A DNA stretch of 64,000 nucleotides from Virgibacillus_O xinjiangensis (GCF_042643145.1 NZ_JBHRSA010000046.1:216062-280061); one strand, 5' to 3'; counted from the stretch's first letter, positions 9,061 through 17,590 are shown. The notes: generated from the sequence alone by a model not told the origin. Program-made: numbers and translations.

Positions 9061-9076
9061 AATAGGAGGTAGCAAA

Positions 9077-10552
9077 ATGAATGTACAGGACTTATTTCAA
9101 TCCATTGATTTAGTGGACAACCCGACCATCTACGACATTGACGTGTCTGGGATTGCCTACCATTCTCAAAAGGTTTCCAAAGGAGATCTTTTTGTCTGTA
9201 TAAAAGGGTATAAAACGGATGGACACCAGTATCTAGCCGATGCGGCAGAACGCGGAGCCGAAGTGGCCGTAGTGGAAGAAGTACAAGAGCATATCGATAT
9301 TCCGCAGTTCCGGGTAGCCAACTCCAGGAAGGCTCTGGCCCAGCTGGGAGCAGCGTTCTATGGCCATCCTTCCAGCAAGATGCATATGATCGGAATTACA
9401 GCGACCAATGGAAAAACGACCACTTCCTATATGGCCAATGCGATTCTTGAGCAGGAAGGATTAAAGACAGGGCTGATTGGAACGGTCCATATCAAGAATG
9501 GAGAAGATTCGATCCCATCAGAATTGACCACACCCGAATCACTCGATTTACAGTATTACTTGCGGGAGATGGTGGACAATGATGTATCCCACGTGACGAT
9601 GGAGGCTTCTTCTGCAGCGCTTGAAATGTCACGTGTGGAGGCGGTGGACTATGATATCGTAACATTGAATAATATCAGTGAGGAACATATAGATACCCAT
9701 GGGTCCTTTGAAAAATATTTCGCGGCTAAGTCCAGTCTGATAAAAAAGGCCTCTAAAGACAGCTTTGCTGTTCTGAACTTGGATGATGAGTATTCAGCAT
9801 CTCTTGCGGACCAGACACAGGCTAATGTTGTCAGTTTTGGAGTCAATAACAAAGAGGGCCATACGTACTGCAAGGATCTTGATTTAAGTACAGGTAGGGC
9901 CCGCTTTACCTTTGTCATCCAAAAAGGTTTTCAAGCCAACGGCAAAGAGTATCAGCCAGGGGAGTTTAACATAGAACTTTCCGTGCCAGGACTCCATTCG
10001 GTTTATAATTCCATGGTAGCCATTGTCATCGGTCTGCTGAGCGGTGTCTCCATTCCGAATATTCAACAGGCCATGAAGGACTTCAAAGGGGTCCCAAGGA
10101 GATTTGAGTTCATTCATGAGGATCGCTTTAAGATTGTCGATGACCACTTTGCTAACCCCGGCAACATCCAAGTGACATTGGAGACATTGACTGAAATGAA
10201 GTTCTCCAACCTGCATCTCGTGTACGCAATCCGAGGCCAACGGGGACCAGAAATCAATAGAGATAACGCCGAGATTATTGCAGAGTGGGCATCCAAGCTG
10301 AACTTGACTGAGATTATTGCTACGAAAAGTATCTCCAACACGACGGAAAAAGATAAAGTAACGGAAGCGGAAGTTGACGCGTTCCTCCAGGTGATGGATA
10401 GAGCTGGCATCGATGTAAGACTTTATGATGAGCTGCCTGATTCCATCAATGAGTCCATATCGCGGGCAGAAGAAGATGATGTCATTCTTTTGGCAGGCTG
10501 TCAGGGAATGGATGATGCGTGCGGAATCGTACAAGAAAAGCTGGGTTCTTAA
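9077..10552 (+). CDS. MurE-like Mur ligase family protein (atypical paralogue)
   Basis: 491 residues with the three Mur-ligase domains: an N-terminal MurE-like UDP-substrate domain, a central ATPase domain with P-loop GITATNGKTTTSYM near residue 107, and a C-terminal ligase domain. Mur ligases join an amino acid to a UDP-MurNAc-peptide using ATP. Two features are unlike housekeeping MurE. The DNPR motif that reads the diaminopimelate side chain is not visible, and the usual DYAHTPD segment is VDDHFANPGNI. It is therefore probably a second MurE-type ligase with another substrate, not the essential enzyme, which in Bacillus sits in the dcw cluster. It stands alone with its own promoter, a folded leader and a terminator. 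The start at 9077 follows AGGAGG by 8. Confidence 0.85.
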   Translation: MNVQDLFQSIDLVDNPTIYDIDVSGIAYHSQKVSKGDLFVCIKGYKTDGHQYLADAAERGAEVAVVEEVQEHIDIPQFRVANSRKALAQLGAAFYGHPSSKMHMIGITATNGKTTTSYMANAILEQEGLKTGLIGTVHIKNGEDSIPSELTTPESLDLQYYLREMVDNDVSHVTMEASSAALEMSRVEAVDYDIVTLNNISEEHIDTHGSFEKYFAAKSSLIKKASKDSFAVLNLDDEYSASLADQTQANVVSFGVNNKEGHTYCKDLDLSTGRARFTFVIQKGFQANGKEYQPGEFNIELSVPGLHSVYNSMVAIVIGLLSGVSIPNIQQAMKDFKGVPRRFEFIHEDRFKIVDDHFANPGNIQVTLETLTEMKFSNLHLVYAIRGQRGPEINRDNAEIIAEWASKLNLTEIIATKSISNTTEKDKVTEAEVDAFLQVMDRAGIDVRLYDELPDSINESISRAEEDDVILLAGCQGMDDACGIVQEKLGS

Positions 10553-10578
10553 CCCTTTAATCAGCGCCAATGCCATTT

Positions 10579-10611
10579 GGCCTGCCCAACTCATACAGGG
10601 CAGGCCTTTTT
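10579..10611 (+). terminator. Intrinsic terminator after the MurE-like gene
   Basis: GGCCTGCCC (10579-10587) pairs with GGGCAGGCC (10598-10606), followed by TTTTT. Confidence 0.9.
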
Positions 10612-10700
10612 ATATGGAGATGTCCCATTTCCCGGGGAATAAAGCCGATACTTTTTGGGAAACTATGCTGGAGACCACTATACAGCAGAGGTGGAGGTAT

Positions 10701-11312
10701 ATGGAATTTGATTTGATTTGGAAAGCTGTTGTCATAATTGTAGGAGGAACCTTTCTCTTGCGTTTTGCCGGCAGAAAATCCATTTCCCAAATGACCCTGG
10801 CGCAGACGGTGATCATGATCGGTATCGGATCCTTGCTCATACAACCGATTGCGGGAGAAAGTGTCTGGTTGACACTGGGGGTGGGCCTGGTATTAGTTTT
10901 AAGCTTAATTGCTTTGGAGTTCATTCAGATCAAGGGGGATTTTTTTGAAAGCTTGATTACCGGGAAGTCCAAAGTACTGATTGAAAATGGGCAAATTCAG
11001 CAGAAAAACCTTCGGAAGGTAAGGCTGACTGTTGATCAGCTGGAAATGAACCTTCGTCAAAAAAATGTAACTAGGATCAGTGATGTGCAGTGGGCGACAT
11101 TGGAGCCTAATGGCCAGGTGGGGTTCATCCTGAAGGAAGAGGCACAGCCTGCAACCAAGAAGGAGTTGCAACAGCTTAACCAGCGGCTCGATCTTCTGCT
11201 TGGCCAGAGCAATGTCCCTCAGCAGCCCGTGCCCCCAGATGAGCAGGAAGACTTGTTTGCTGAAGTGAAAAGGAAGAGCCATAACAACACTCCGCCCAAC
11301 CATTTGCAATAA
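10701..11312 (+). CDS. DUF421 (YetF/YrbG-type) membrane protein
   Basis: 203 residues from the ATG at 10701, chosen because GGAGG lies 5 bases upstream; the open frame extends back to 10425 but that stretch contains the previous gene's end and terminator. The N-terminal third has three hydrophobic segments with the family hallmark LLRFAGRKSISQMTLAQTV. A soluble domain follows with VLIENGQIQQKNLRK and LRQKNVTRISDVQWATLEPNGQ. This is the pattern of DUF421 proteins such as B. subtilis YetF and YrbG, of unsettled function. The tail from about residue 165 is rich in Q and P. It is probably a single-gene transcript; its stop codon lies within the loop of its terminator. Confidence 0.88.
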   Translation: MEFDLIWKAVVIIVGGTFLLRFAGRKSISQMTLAQTVIMIGIGSLLIQPIAGESVWLTLGVGLVLVLSLIALEFIQIKGDFFESLITGKSKVLIENGQIQQKNLRKVRLTVDQLEMNLRQKNVTRISDVQWATLEPNGQVGFILKEEAQPATKKELQQLNQRLDLLLGQSNVPQQPVPPDEQEDLFAEVKRKSHNNTPPNHLQ

Positions 11313-11326
11313 GGGCGGGGTGTTTT
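11286..11326 (+). terminator. Terminator overlapping the DUF421 stop codon
   Basis: ACACTCCGCCC (11287-11297) pairs with GGGCGGGGTGT (11313-11323) followed by T residues. The stop codon (11310-11312) lies in the loop, so the hairpin is partly coding. Confidence 0.8.
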
Positions 11327-11419
11327 CGTGGTACTGCGGTAAGAAAGTAACTGAAGGTGCAGTTTAAACCTAGGGGATTACGTAAATAGAATAACAAAAG
11401 CGATTATGGAGGGAAATAA

Positions 11420-12265
11420 ATGACAAACAATCCTTATGGGGATAAGGTAATGCCCCTCACGTCGAAACAGAGCGGGAAAACCCATTTGGTCGGCGAAGAT
11501 GTCTATTGTTACACCAATCAGATCGTGAATGTATTTTTTGTCGGCAATCGAAACCAGAGAAAGGGTTGGGTTTTAGTAGATGCAGGCATGCCTAGGTCTG
11601 CAGATAAAATCATTGAACATGCAGAAGATTTATACGGTGAGGGAGCAACTCCCGAAGCTATTGTTTTGACACATGGGCATTTTGACCATGTCGGTGCTTT
11701 GCCTGATTTGGCGGAGAAATGGAAGGTGAACGTCTATGCCCATCCGTTGGAGATTCCCTACCTCACAGGGGAAACCTCCTATGATAAGCCTGACCCGACA
11801 GTTGATGGTGGCGCCGTAGCAAAGCTATCTGGCTTCTTTCCAAATGAACCCGTCGATTTGAGTGGGTATGTAAAGGAATTGCCGCAGGATGGCAGCATTC
11901 CCGAAATGCCGAACTGGAAATGGCTTCATACTCCAGGGCATACGCCGGGTCATGTCTCACTCTATCGGGAATCTGACAGGACGTTGATTGCAGGGGATGC
12001 CTTCACCACCGTAAAACAGGATGAGATGTTCGAAGTCGTTAAGCAGGATAAGGAAATTAATGGTCCACCAGTTTATTTCACTCCTAACTGGGAGGACGCA
12101 GAGAAATCCGTGAAAAAGCTGGCTGATCTTCAACCGCTCCATGCAGGAACTGGCCATGGGCTTCCTATGACAGGAGAAGAATTGGAGAAGGGGCTTACCG
12201 AACTAGCCACGACATTCAAAGAAAAAGCAGTACCCAAACATGGAAAATATGTAGATGGTCAATAA
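11420..12265 (+). CDS. Metallo-beta-lactamase-fold hydrolase
   Basis: 281 residues with the metal-binding signature THGHFDHVGAL near residue 88, a downstream His in LHTPGHTPGHVSL near 177, and an Asp in IAGDAF near 193. These are the ligands of the binuclear zinc site in the MBL superfamily. No signal peptide is seen, so it is cytoplasmic. Members act on thioesters, lactones, phosphodiesters and other substrates; nothing here fixes the substrate. GGAGGG before the ATG at 11420 is well spaced. It is convergent with the BCCT transporter and they share the terminator at 12266-12298. Position next to the carnitine cluster is suggestive only. Confidence 0.88.
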   Translation: MTNNPYGDKVMPLTSKQSGKTHLVGEDVYCYTNQIVNVFFVGNRNQRKGWVLVDAGMPRSADKIIEHAEDLYGEGATPEAIVLTHGHFDHVGALPDLAEKWKVNVYAHPLEIPYLTGETSYDKPDPTVDGGAVAKLSGFFPNEPVDLSGYVKELPQDGSIPEMPNWKWLHTPGHTPGHVSLYRESDRTLIAGDAFTTVKQDEMFEVVKQDKEINGPPVYFTPNWEDAEKSVKKLADLQPLHAGTGHGLPMTGEELEKGLTELATTFKEKAVPKHGKYVDGQ

Positions 12266-12298
12266 AAAGGATGTACGGAGCTTATCCGTACATCCTTT
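12266..12298. terminator. Bidirectional terminator, MBL hydrolase / BCCT transporter
   Basis: A 14-bp perfect stem (AAAGGATGTACGGA with its complement at 12285-12298) around a GCTTA loop, with A- and T-rich ends, between converging genes. Confidence 0.9.
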
Positions 12299-12302
12299 CA
12301 TA

Positions 12303-13901
12303 TTAGCTGTTTTTATTTTCTCTTTTACGGGCCACTATGTCACGAGGCTCCAAGTAAATGGTCGGGGGCTGATAGTTTCTATGTGCCCGAATATCTTCAT
12401 TGGAAGCCTTGATGAAGGACCAAGCAAGAAGAACCATGATGAACATGACAGGAAAGCCTGCGACAATACTTGCGGTCTGCAGTGTTTCAAGGCCTCCGAT
12501 AAACATCAGAGCAAGTGGCAGGATCGTCAGAGTGAAGGCCCAGAACATACGATGCCACCTTAATGGTTCTCCCCCTTTCACCCTAGTTTGCGCAACCGCG
12601 GCCAATATATAGGAAGCTGAATCAAACGTAGTAGCCAGGAACAGGATGGCCAGGATCGTGAAGATCGGTACAATCAATACAGAAAGCGGCAGTTCATGAA
12701 GAATCGCTATGATTGCTGCCGGTGCACCATTTTCATTCATAAACGAAATCACGTCGAATTCACCGCTCAACTGCAGGTAGAGGCCGAAATTCCCCATAAT
12801 TCCGAAGAACAGCACACAGCCCAGTGTCCCATATATCATGGTGCCAAGGATCATTTCCTTGATGGTTCTGCCACGTGATATACGGGCGACGAACAAGCCG
12901 ACAAACGGGGCGTAGACCACCCACCATGCCCAATAGAACACAGTCCATGCTTCCGGGAACCCTGTTGCTTCATCACCGATGAGTGGCGCCATCGGTTCAA
13001 GCCAGGTTGACATGGAGAAGAAATTGTCACCAATCACTCCGAAGCTTGAAAAGGTTGTTTCACTGATGAAAACCGTTGGACCGAAAATGAATATGAAAAG
13101 GAGGATGAAAATCGTCAATACCAGGTTGATATCACTTAATACACGAATCCCCCTCCGCAAACCAGAATAGGCACTAATGCCGAAAATAATGGTACAGAGC
13201 AACATGATTGCAGCCTGCAATCCAAGCGTCACAGGTATTCCGGTAATATCATTGATACCCTCTGCAATCATGGGTGTTCCAAGTGCCAACGTGGTCCCGG
13301 CACCACCGAGTAAACCAAATATGAACAGGATGTCCACAATAACCCCGACCGGCCCATCGACATATTTACCTAATACGGGCCGAACAGCTTCACTGATTTT
13401 CAATACCGGCTTCTTCCGGACATAGTAAAAATATGCAATTGGCAGTGCTGGCAAGGTATAGATGGCCCAAGCAACAGGCCCCCAGTGGTACATGCCATAA
13501 GAGGCTGCCCATTGGATGGCTTGCTCGGAACCCGGTTGATCACCAAACGGCGGCCCCTGATAGTAATATGCCCATTCGATCATTGCCCAATATAGGATAC
13601 TTGAACCGATCCCTGCAGAGAAAAGCATGGCGGCCCAAGAGAATGTACCGAATTCCTTCTTTACATCTTTACTCCCAAGCTTTATCTGACCGCTTTTGCT
13701 GAATGCCACATAAAGTAGGAAAATCAACGCACCCATACCCAACATAAGGTATAAAACTCCAAAATTTCCGGTCATAAATTCGTTGGCAGCGTTGATCACT
13801 TCTGCCCCAGCTTCCGGGAAGAAAACTAACGGAAGCACGACACTGAATAGAACAGCCAATGCCCCGATAAATGTGGGCCAGTCAATCAGTTTATTATTCA
13901 T
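12303..13901 (-). CDS. BCCT-family transporter, probable carnitine/betaine importer
   Basis: 532 residues from the ATG at 13901 (AAAGGA 9 bases before it; a further in-frame ATG at 13928 lacks a site). Twelve hydrophobic segments and the BCCT signature WTVFYWAWW near residue 320 identify a betaine/carnitine/choline transporter. The trimethylammonium-binding aromatic box region SSILYWAMIEWAYYY lies near 100. These carriers couple uptake to sodium ions or the proton gradient and many respond to osmotic stress. It is divergent from a GbsR-type regulator heading a carnitine-to-betaine operon, so carnitine is the likeliest cargo; glycine betaine or choline are alternatives. The shared gap contains a 36-bp palindrome. 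Confidence 0.93.
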   Translation of the reverse strand: MNNKLIDWPTFIGALAVLFSVVLPLVFFPEAGAEVINAANEFMTGNFGVLYLMLGMGALIFLLYVAFSKSGQIKLGSKDVKKEFGTFSWAAMLFSAGIGSSILYWAMIEWAYYYQGPPFGDQPGSEQAIQWAASYGMYHWGPVAWAIYTLPALPIAYFYYVRKKPVLKISEAVRPVLGKYVDGPVGVIVDILFIFGLLGGAGTTLALGTPMIAEGINDITGIPVTLGLQAAIMLLCTIIFGISAYSGLRRGIRVLSDINLVLTIFILLFIFIFGPTVFISETTFSSFGVIGDNFFSMSTWLEPMAPLIGDEATGFPEAWTVFYWAWWVVYAPFVGLFVARISRGRTIKEMILGTMIYGTLGCVLFFGIMGNFGLYLQLSGEFDVISFMNENGAPAAIIAILHELPLSVLIVPIFTILAILFLATTFDSASYILAAVAQTRVKGGEPLRWHRMFWAFTLTILPLALMFIGGLETLQTASIVAGFPVMFIMVLLAWSFIKASNEDIRAHRNYQPPTIYLEPRDIVARKRENKNS

Positions 13902-14025
13902 TTTATCCAATCCTTTCTGTGTGTTCATGAAGAATAATTGGTTGGAATTACAGTAAGTTCAGTCTTCATGTATCACTAGTAAGCCTGCCTAATGGTATCA
14001 AAGGGAACTTACATCTACAACCGGC

Positions 14026-14061
14026 ATAAACTTTGTAAACTTTTTTGTTTATAAAGTTTAT
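14026..14061. promoter_or_regulatory. 36-bp inverted repeat between BCCT and GbsR genes, candidate operator
   Basis: ATAAACTTTGTAAAC (14026-14040) and GTTTATAAAGTTTAT (14047-14061) are inverted copies with one mismatch in 15, separated by TTTTTT. The element sits mid-gap, about 125 bases from the transporter start and 112 from the regulator start. Its length and symmetry suit a dimeric winged-helix regulator such as the neighbouring GbsR-type protein. Binding is inferred. Confidence 0.65.
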
Positions 14062-14173
14062 GGGGTTCGTCCTTCTTTTTTCTTTAGTATGCTCAAAATT
14101 CCTCGGTTCATTGGTATTTTTAATTATTTTTGAAGCATGATAGAGTTTGTCGTGACAGAAAAGGGTGAGAGAT

Positions 14174-14737
14174 ATGGCTAACGGAAAAACTGAGCACCTG
14201 AAGACGCAATTCATAGAAAAAATCACTGATAATATGCAGTCTTTCGGGGTCTCCACAACAGTGGGCAGAGTGTTGGGCATCATATATATGGAAAGAAGAC
14301 CTATGACACTAGATGAGCTTTCCGAAGAAACGGGTATGAGCAAAACGCGGATGAGCCAAGTGGTCCGTGAAATGATTGATTTGAACATAGCGGAACGGGT
14401 TTTCCGCAAGGGAGTGCGGAAAGATCTCTACGAGGTGGAACAGGATTATTATCAGACGTTTGTCTCCTTGTTCACTTCCACTTGGAATAAGGCGATAAAT
14501 AAAAATGCTCAATTTGAACAACGCTTAAAAGGAAAGATAGATGCTATAGAAAATAAGGAGAACCTGCCAGAAGAAGAGGAGCAGCTTGTGAATGAAATCC
14601 TTCAGGAGATGCATGAATGGATGTCCTATTATGATTGGATCAAGCGTCTTGTTGCCTTCTTTGAAAGTGGGGAAATCTTCAATCATGTACCAAAACACAT
14701 ACATTCAACCGATACAGGAGGAAATAGCCATGAATAA
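14174..14737 (+). CDS. GbsR/MarR-type transcriptional regulator of the carnitine cluster
   Basis: 187 residues from the ATG at 14174, with AAGGGTGAG in front. A winged-helix domain is clear: MTLDELSEETGMSKTRMSQ then VVREMIDLNIAERVFRKG. The C-terminal half is helical and charged. It matches the GbsR/OpcR family of B. subtilis, repressors of choline-to-betaine and osmolyte-uptake genes that sense choline or betaine-like ligands. Here its stop overlaps the BKACE start by 8 bases, so it is the first gene of the catabolic operon and also faces the BCCT gene. It probably controls both directions through the palindrome at 14026-14061 and may sense carnitine or an intermediate. Confidence 0.88.
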   Translation: MANGKTEHLKTQFIEKITDNMQSFGVSTTVGRVLGIIYMERRPMTLDELSEETGMSKTRMSQVVREMIDLNIAERVFRKGVRKDLYEVEQDYYQTFVSLFTSTWNKAINKNAQFEQRLKGKIDAIENKENLPEEEEQLVNEILQEMHEWMSYYDWIKRLVAFFESGEIFNHVPKHIHSTDTGGNSHE

Positions 14738-15623
14738 AAATGTAATCCTATCTTGTGCCGTAACCGGAGCAGGGGAAACAACGGAAAAGAGTCCACATGT
14801 ACCGGTAACACCGAAGGAGATCGCCGATTCGGCAATCAAAGCGGCTAAGGCAGGGGCTACCATTGCCCATGTACACGTTAGAGACCCGAAAACAGGAAAG
14901 CTTAGCCATGATGTAAAGCTTTTTGAAGAAGTGGTAGAAAGAATCCGAGAGGCGGATACCGATGTAATCATCAATATCACTGCCGGTGGCGGTGGTGACT
15001 GGGTACCGGGCACAGAAGACCCTGCACGAGGTGGAGAAGGAACCGATATGCAGACACCGGAAGAGCGTCACGAGCCGGTAGGCCTGTTGCGTCCGGAAAT
15101 CTGTACACTTGACTGTGGCAGCGTCAACTTTGGGGACCAGGTGTACATCAGTCCGACAGAATGGCTGAGAAAGCAGGCACAGCTGATCAAGGACAGTGGG
15201 GTGAAACCGGAATTGGAATGCTTTGATACAGGCCATATCCGTTTTGCCAACCAATTGGTTCAGGAAGGATTGGTGGAAGGCAGCCCAATGTATCAGTTCT
15301 GCTTAGGAATTCCATGGGGAGCCGATGCGGATGCAGAAACCATTTCCTATATGAAGAGCAGGCTGCCGGAAAATGCAACATGGGCTGCATTCGGTATTGG
15401 TCGTATGCAAATGCCGATCGTAGCGGAGTCTGTATTACAGGGAGGCAATGCCCGTGTTGGTCTGGAGGACAATTTATACCTGAAAAAAGGCCAGTTGGCA
15501 ACAAACGAACAGCTTGTGGATAAGGCGGTAGGCATTATCCAAAGCCTCGGTTCCGACGTCATGTCTCCAGCCGAAGCACGTGAGCAAATGAATCTAAGAA
15601 ACCCTAATGGAAAGAAGGATTAG
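14730..15623 (+). CDS. Beta-keto acid cleavage enzyme (BKACE), predicted 3-dehydrocarnitine cleaving
   Basis: 297 residues from the ATG at 14730, preceded by AGGAGG. It is a BKACE family (formerly DUF849) zinc enzyme. The zinc ligands of the founding member Kce are matched by His47 and His49 in AHVHVRD and by Glu in VGLEDNLY. BKACE enzymes move the acyl group of a beta-keto acid onto CoA from acetyl-CoA, releasing acetoacetate. With carnitine dehydrogenase and a thioesterase adjacent, the likely reaction is 3-dehydrocarnitine plus acetyl-CoA to betainyl-CoA plus acetoacetate, a published role for one BKACE subgroup. Substrate choice here is inferred from context. An upstream in-frame start at 14592 would lie inside the regulator gene and is unlikely. 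Confidence 0.9.
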   Translation: MNKNVILSCAVTGAGETTEKSPHVPVTPKEIADSAIKAAKAGATIAHVHVRDPKTGKLSHDVKLFEEVVERIREADTDVIINITAGGGGDWVPGTEDPARGGEGTDMQTPEERHEPVGLLRPEICTLDCGSVNFGDQVYISPTEWLRKQAQLIKDSGVKPELECFDTGHIRFANQLVQEGLVEGSPMYQFCLGIPWGADADAETISYMKSRLPENATWAAFGIGRMQMPIVAESVLQGGNARVGLEDNLYLKKGQLATNEQLVDKAVGIIQSLGSDVMSPAEAREQMNLRNPNGKKD

Positions 15624-15624
15624 T

Positions 15625-16596
15625 ATGACATCAGAGAAGACTGCCATCAAGAATATCACAGTAGTTGGAACCGGGGTCATCGGCAATGGCTGGATCACCC
15701 GTTTTCTTGCTAATGGATACCACGTAACCGCAAATGACCCTGACCCAGCTGCAGAGGAACGTACAGTAGCGGCAGTGAAGCAGGCATGGCCTTCGATGGA
15801 GAAAGTGGGATTAGCTGAAGATGCCTCCATAGATAATCTCTCGTTCGAGCCGGATTTAGCAACAGCGGTCAAGAATGCTGACTTCATCCAGGAGAATGTT
15901 CCAGAACGGGAAAATCTGAAGCGGCAAGTGATATCGCAAATCGACAGCCATGCACCTGAGGGAGCCATCATTGCGTCGAGCACCTCAGGAATTCTTCCAA
16001 GCACACTGCAGGCTGATTGTGAAGTGCAGCCGGAACGAGTGATGGTTGCCCACCCATTCAATCCAGTATATCTGATGCCATTGGTTGAGTTAGTGGGAGG
16101 AAAGAAGACAGATAAGAATTACGTAGAGCTGGCGGAGGCTTTCTATAATCATCTCCATATGAAACCTCTGGTTATCGAGCATGAAATTGAAGGCCATGTA
16201 GCGGACAGGCTAATGGAGGCAATTTGGCGTGAAGCTCTTCATATTGTTAATGATGGAGTGGCAACTACAGAAGAAGTGGATGCATCCATTGTTTACGGAC
16301 CCGGCTTGCGCTGGGCCTTGATGGGGCCATTCCTCACTCTTCATATGGGTGGGGGTAAGCAAGGCATGAGGCATCTCCTCGAGCAGTTCGGTCCAGCTCT
16401 GAAGCTCCCCTGGACAAAGTTGGAAGCTCCGGAATTGACAGACGAACTCGCTGAGAAAGTTATTTCAGGAACAGAAAAACAGACAGAAAATGTAACCATG
16501 GTAGAGTTGGAAGAGCGAAGGGATCAATTCCTTATTGAACTGCAGGAGCTTTTGGAGAAGTATTGGCCAGCTGCTACAGTGAAAGGTTCCAAATAG
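15625..16596 (+). CDS. L-carnitine 3-dehydrogenase (3-hydroxyacyl-CoA dehydrogenase fold)
   Basis: 323 residues, close to the roughly 320 of characterised L-carnitine dehydrogenases. The N-terminal NAD-binding Rossmann motif is VVGTGVIGNGWITRF; the catalytic region AHPFNPVYLMPLVE and the C-terminal helical domain follow the 3-hydroxyacyl-CoA dehydrogenase pattern. The predicted reaction oxidises the 3-hydroxyl of carnitine to 3-dehydrocarnitine with NAD+. AGAAGGA precedes the ATG at 15625, which overlaps none of BKACE (stop at 15623). An ATG at 15607 is in frame but poorly placed. A generic hydroxyacyl-CoA dehydrogenase role is the main alternative; the operon strongly favours carnitine. Confidence 0.9.
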   Translation: MTSEKTAIKNITVVGTGVIGNGWITRFLANGYHVTANDPDPAAEERTVAAVKQAWPSMEKVGLAEDASIDNLSFEPDLATAVKNADFIQENVPERENLKRQVISQIDSHAPEGAIIASSTSGILPSTLQADCEVQPERVMVAHPFNPVYLMPLVELVGGKKTDKNYVELAEAFYNHLHMKPLVIEHEIEGHVADRLMEAIWREALHIVNDGVATTEEVDASIVYGPGLRWALMGPFLTLHMGGGKQGMRHLLEQFGPALKLPWTKLEAPELTDELAEKVISGTEKQTENVTMVELEERRDQFLIELQELLEKYWPAATVKGSK

Positions 16597-16611
16597 AAAG
16601 GGGAAATTGGC

Positions 16612-17088
16612 TTGTCTGAGACAAAAGTGATTCTAGAGGATAAAGTGCGTCAGGAATGGGTTGACTATAATGGCCATATGAATGATGCAGAGTATGTCCG
16701 GGTATTCAGCTGGGGAGTCGATCGGTTCATGAAGTTGATCGGTATCACAGATGAATTCCGTGAAGAGAACCACTATACGATTTACACAATGGAAACACAT
16801 GTCTGCTATCTGAACGAATTGAAAGAAGGCGAGCCTATCGAAGTCCATCTGCAAATGCTTGATTATGATGCCAAGAGGGCGCATGTCTTCTTTGAGCTCT
16901 ATGGGCCTGAGGGCAGGCGCGCGGCGACTAGTGAGCAAATGTTGATGGGGATTGATCAATCCACCGGTAGGCCTGGTCCATTCCCTGAAGAGATTTTTAT
17001 ACAAGTTGAAGAACTTGGTGCATCCTATAAGCCTTCAGAGAAGCCGGATGAAGCAGGACGCGTCATCGGTATACGTAGGAAAAAATAA
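16612..17088 (+). CDS. Hotdog-fold thioesterase, predicted betainyl-CoA thioesterase
   Basis: 158 residues of the 4-hydroxybenzoyl-CoA thioesterase-like hotdog family, with the family pattern VDYNGHMNDAEYVRVF near the N-terminus. It would hydrolyse betainyl-CoA from the BKACE step to glycine betaine and CoA. In some bacteria this domain is fused to carnitine dehydrogenase; here it is a separate gene 15 bases downstream, which supports the assignment. The start is TTG at 16612 with AAAGGGG upstream; no ATG is available near it. It is the last gene of the operon before a terminator. No glycine betaine demethylation genes follow, so the betaine may be kept as an osmoprotectant. Confidence 0.85.
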   Translation: MSETKVILEDKVRQEWVDYNGHMNDAEYVRVFSWGVDRFMKLIGITDEFREENHYTIYTMETHVCYLNELKEGEPIEVHLQMLDYDAKRAHVFFELYGPEGRRAATSEQMLMGIDQSTGRPGPFPEEIFIQVEELGASYKPSEKPDEAGRVIGIRRKK

Positions 17089-17130
17089 AGGAAAGAGAAC
17101 CTATTAAAATAACCCTTTCTAGATGATTAG

Positions 17131-17165
17131 AAACCCTGGAGATGATGACTTCTTCAGGGTTTTTT
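17131..17165 (+). terminator. Terminator of the carnitine operon
   Basis: AAACCCTG (17131-17138) pairs with CAGGGTTT (17155-17162), followed by a T run. Confidence 0.75.
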
Positions 17166-17204
17166 GTATTTCAGTTGAAAAACTGTAATTACTGTGTATG
17201 CCAG

Positions 17205-17380
17205 TTTTCTGGGTCGTGATGCAATCACTTGCCTCCGCTCCGGCAGAACGCTTCGCTTTCCGTGGGCACGGCCTCAGTCTCCTCAGAAGCACAGAACGCT
17301 TCTTCCGGGGCCTTCGGACACGTGCTGTTCCCACAGGAGTCTACGCATTCTGCCTACGCTGGTTAAGGCGTTCTGATTTT
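17205..17380. repeat. Interspersed intergenic repeat, copy A
   Basis: A non-coding block with cores CGCTTTCCGTGGGCACGG and GTTCCCACAGGAGTCTACG. The same two cores, in the same order, occur in reverse orientation at 17450-17590 and in a diverged form at 31680-31805. I recall similar elements scattered between genes in many Bacillaceae. The short open frames that cross it are not conserved between copies, so I do not call genes in it. Confidence 0.6.
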
Positions 17381-17449
17381 GAGTGGCTATGCCCTGAAGT
17401 AACTAGTTGAAAAGTGACACTGCGCTAGATAGAAATGTTGTAACCACCC

Positions 17450-17590
17450 GACTAGCGGAGGAAATCCAAGGAGACTCCTACGGGAACAGTGACCAGAGTG
17501 AGATCCTGGAGAACGATAGTTCGAGGAAGCTCACGGGTCACCCGAGGAAAGCGTAGTGGAGTTTCCGCAGCGGTGTGAGGAGCACACTTA
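17450..17590. repeat. Interspersed intergenic repeat, copy B (inverted relative to A)
   Basis: Read on the minus strand it gives CGCTTTCCTCGGGTGAC ... GTTCCCGTAGGAGTCTCC, the same architecture as copy A. A fragment of the same core lies again at 17686-17740 (TTCGAGGTAGCTCCCGGGTC). Together the 846-bp gap 17089-17934 holds an operon terminator, two inverted copies and a fragment, then a promoter. Confidence 0.55.

Noticed and set aside
10425..10700. Longer start for the DUF421 gene
   Set aside because: It would include the end of the MurE-like gene and its terminator; a strong ribosome site marks the ATG at 10701.
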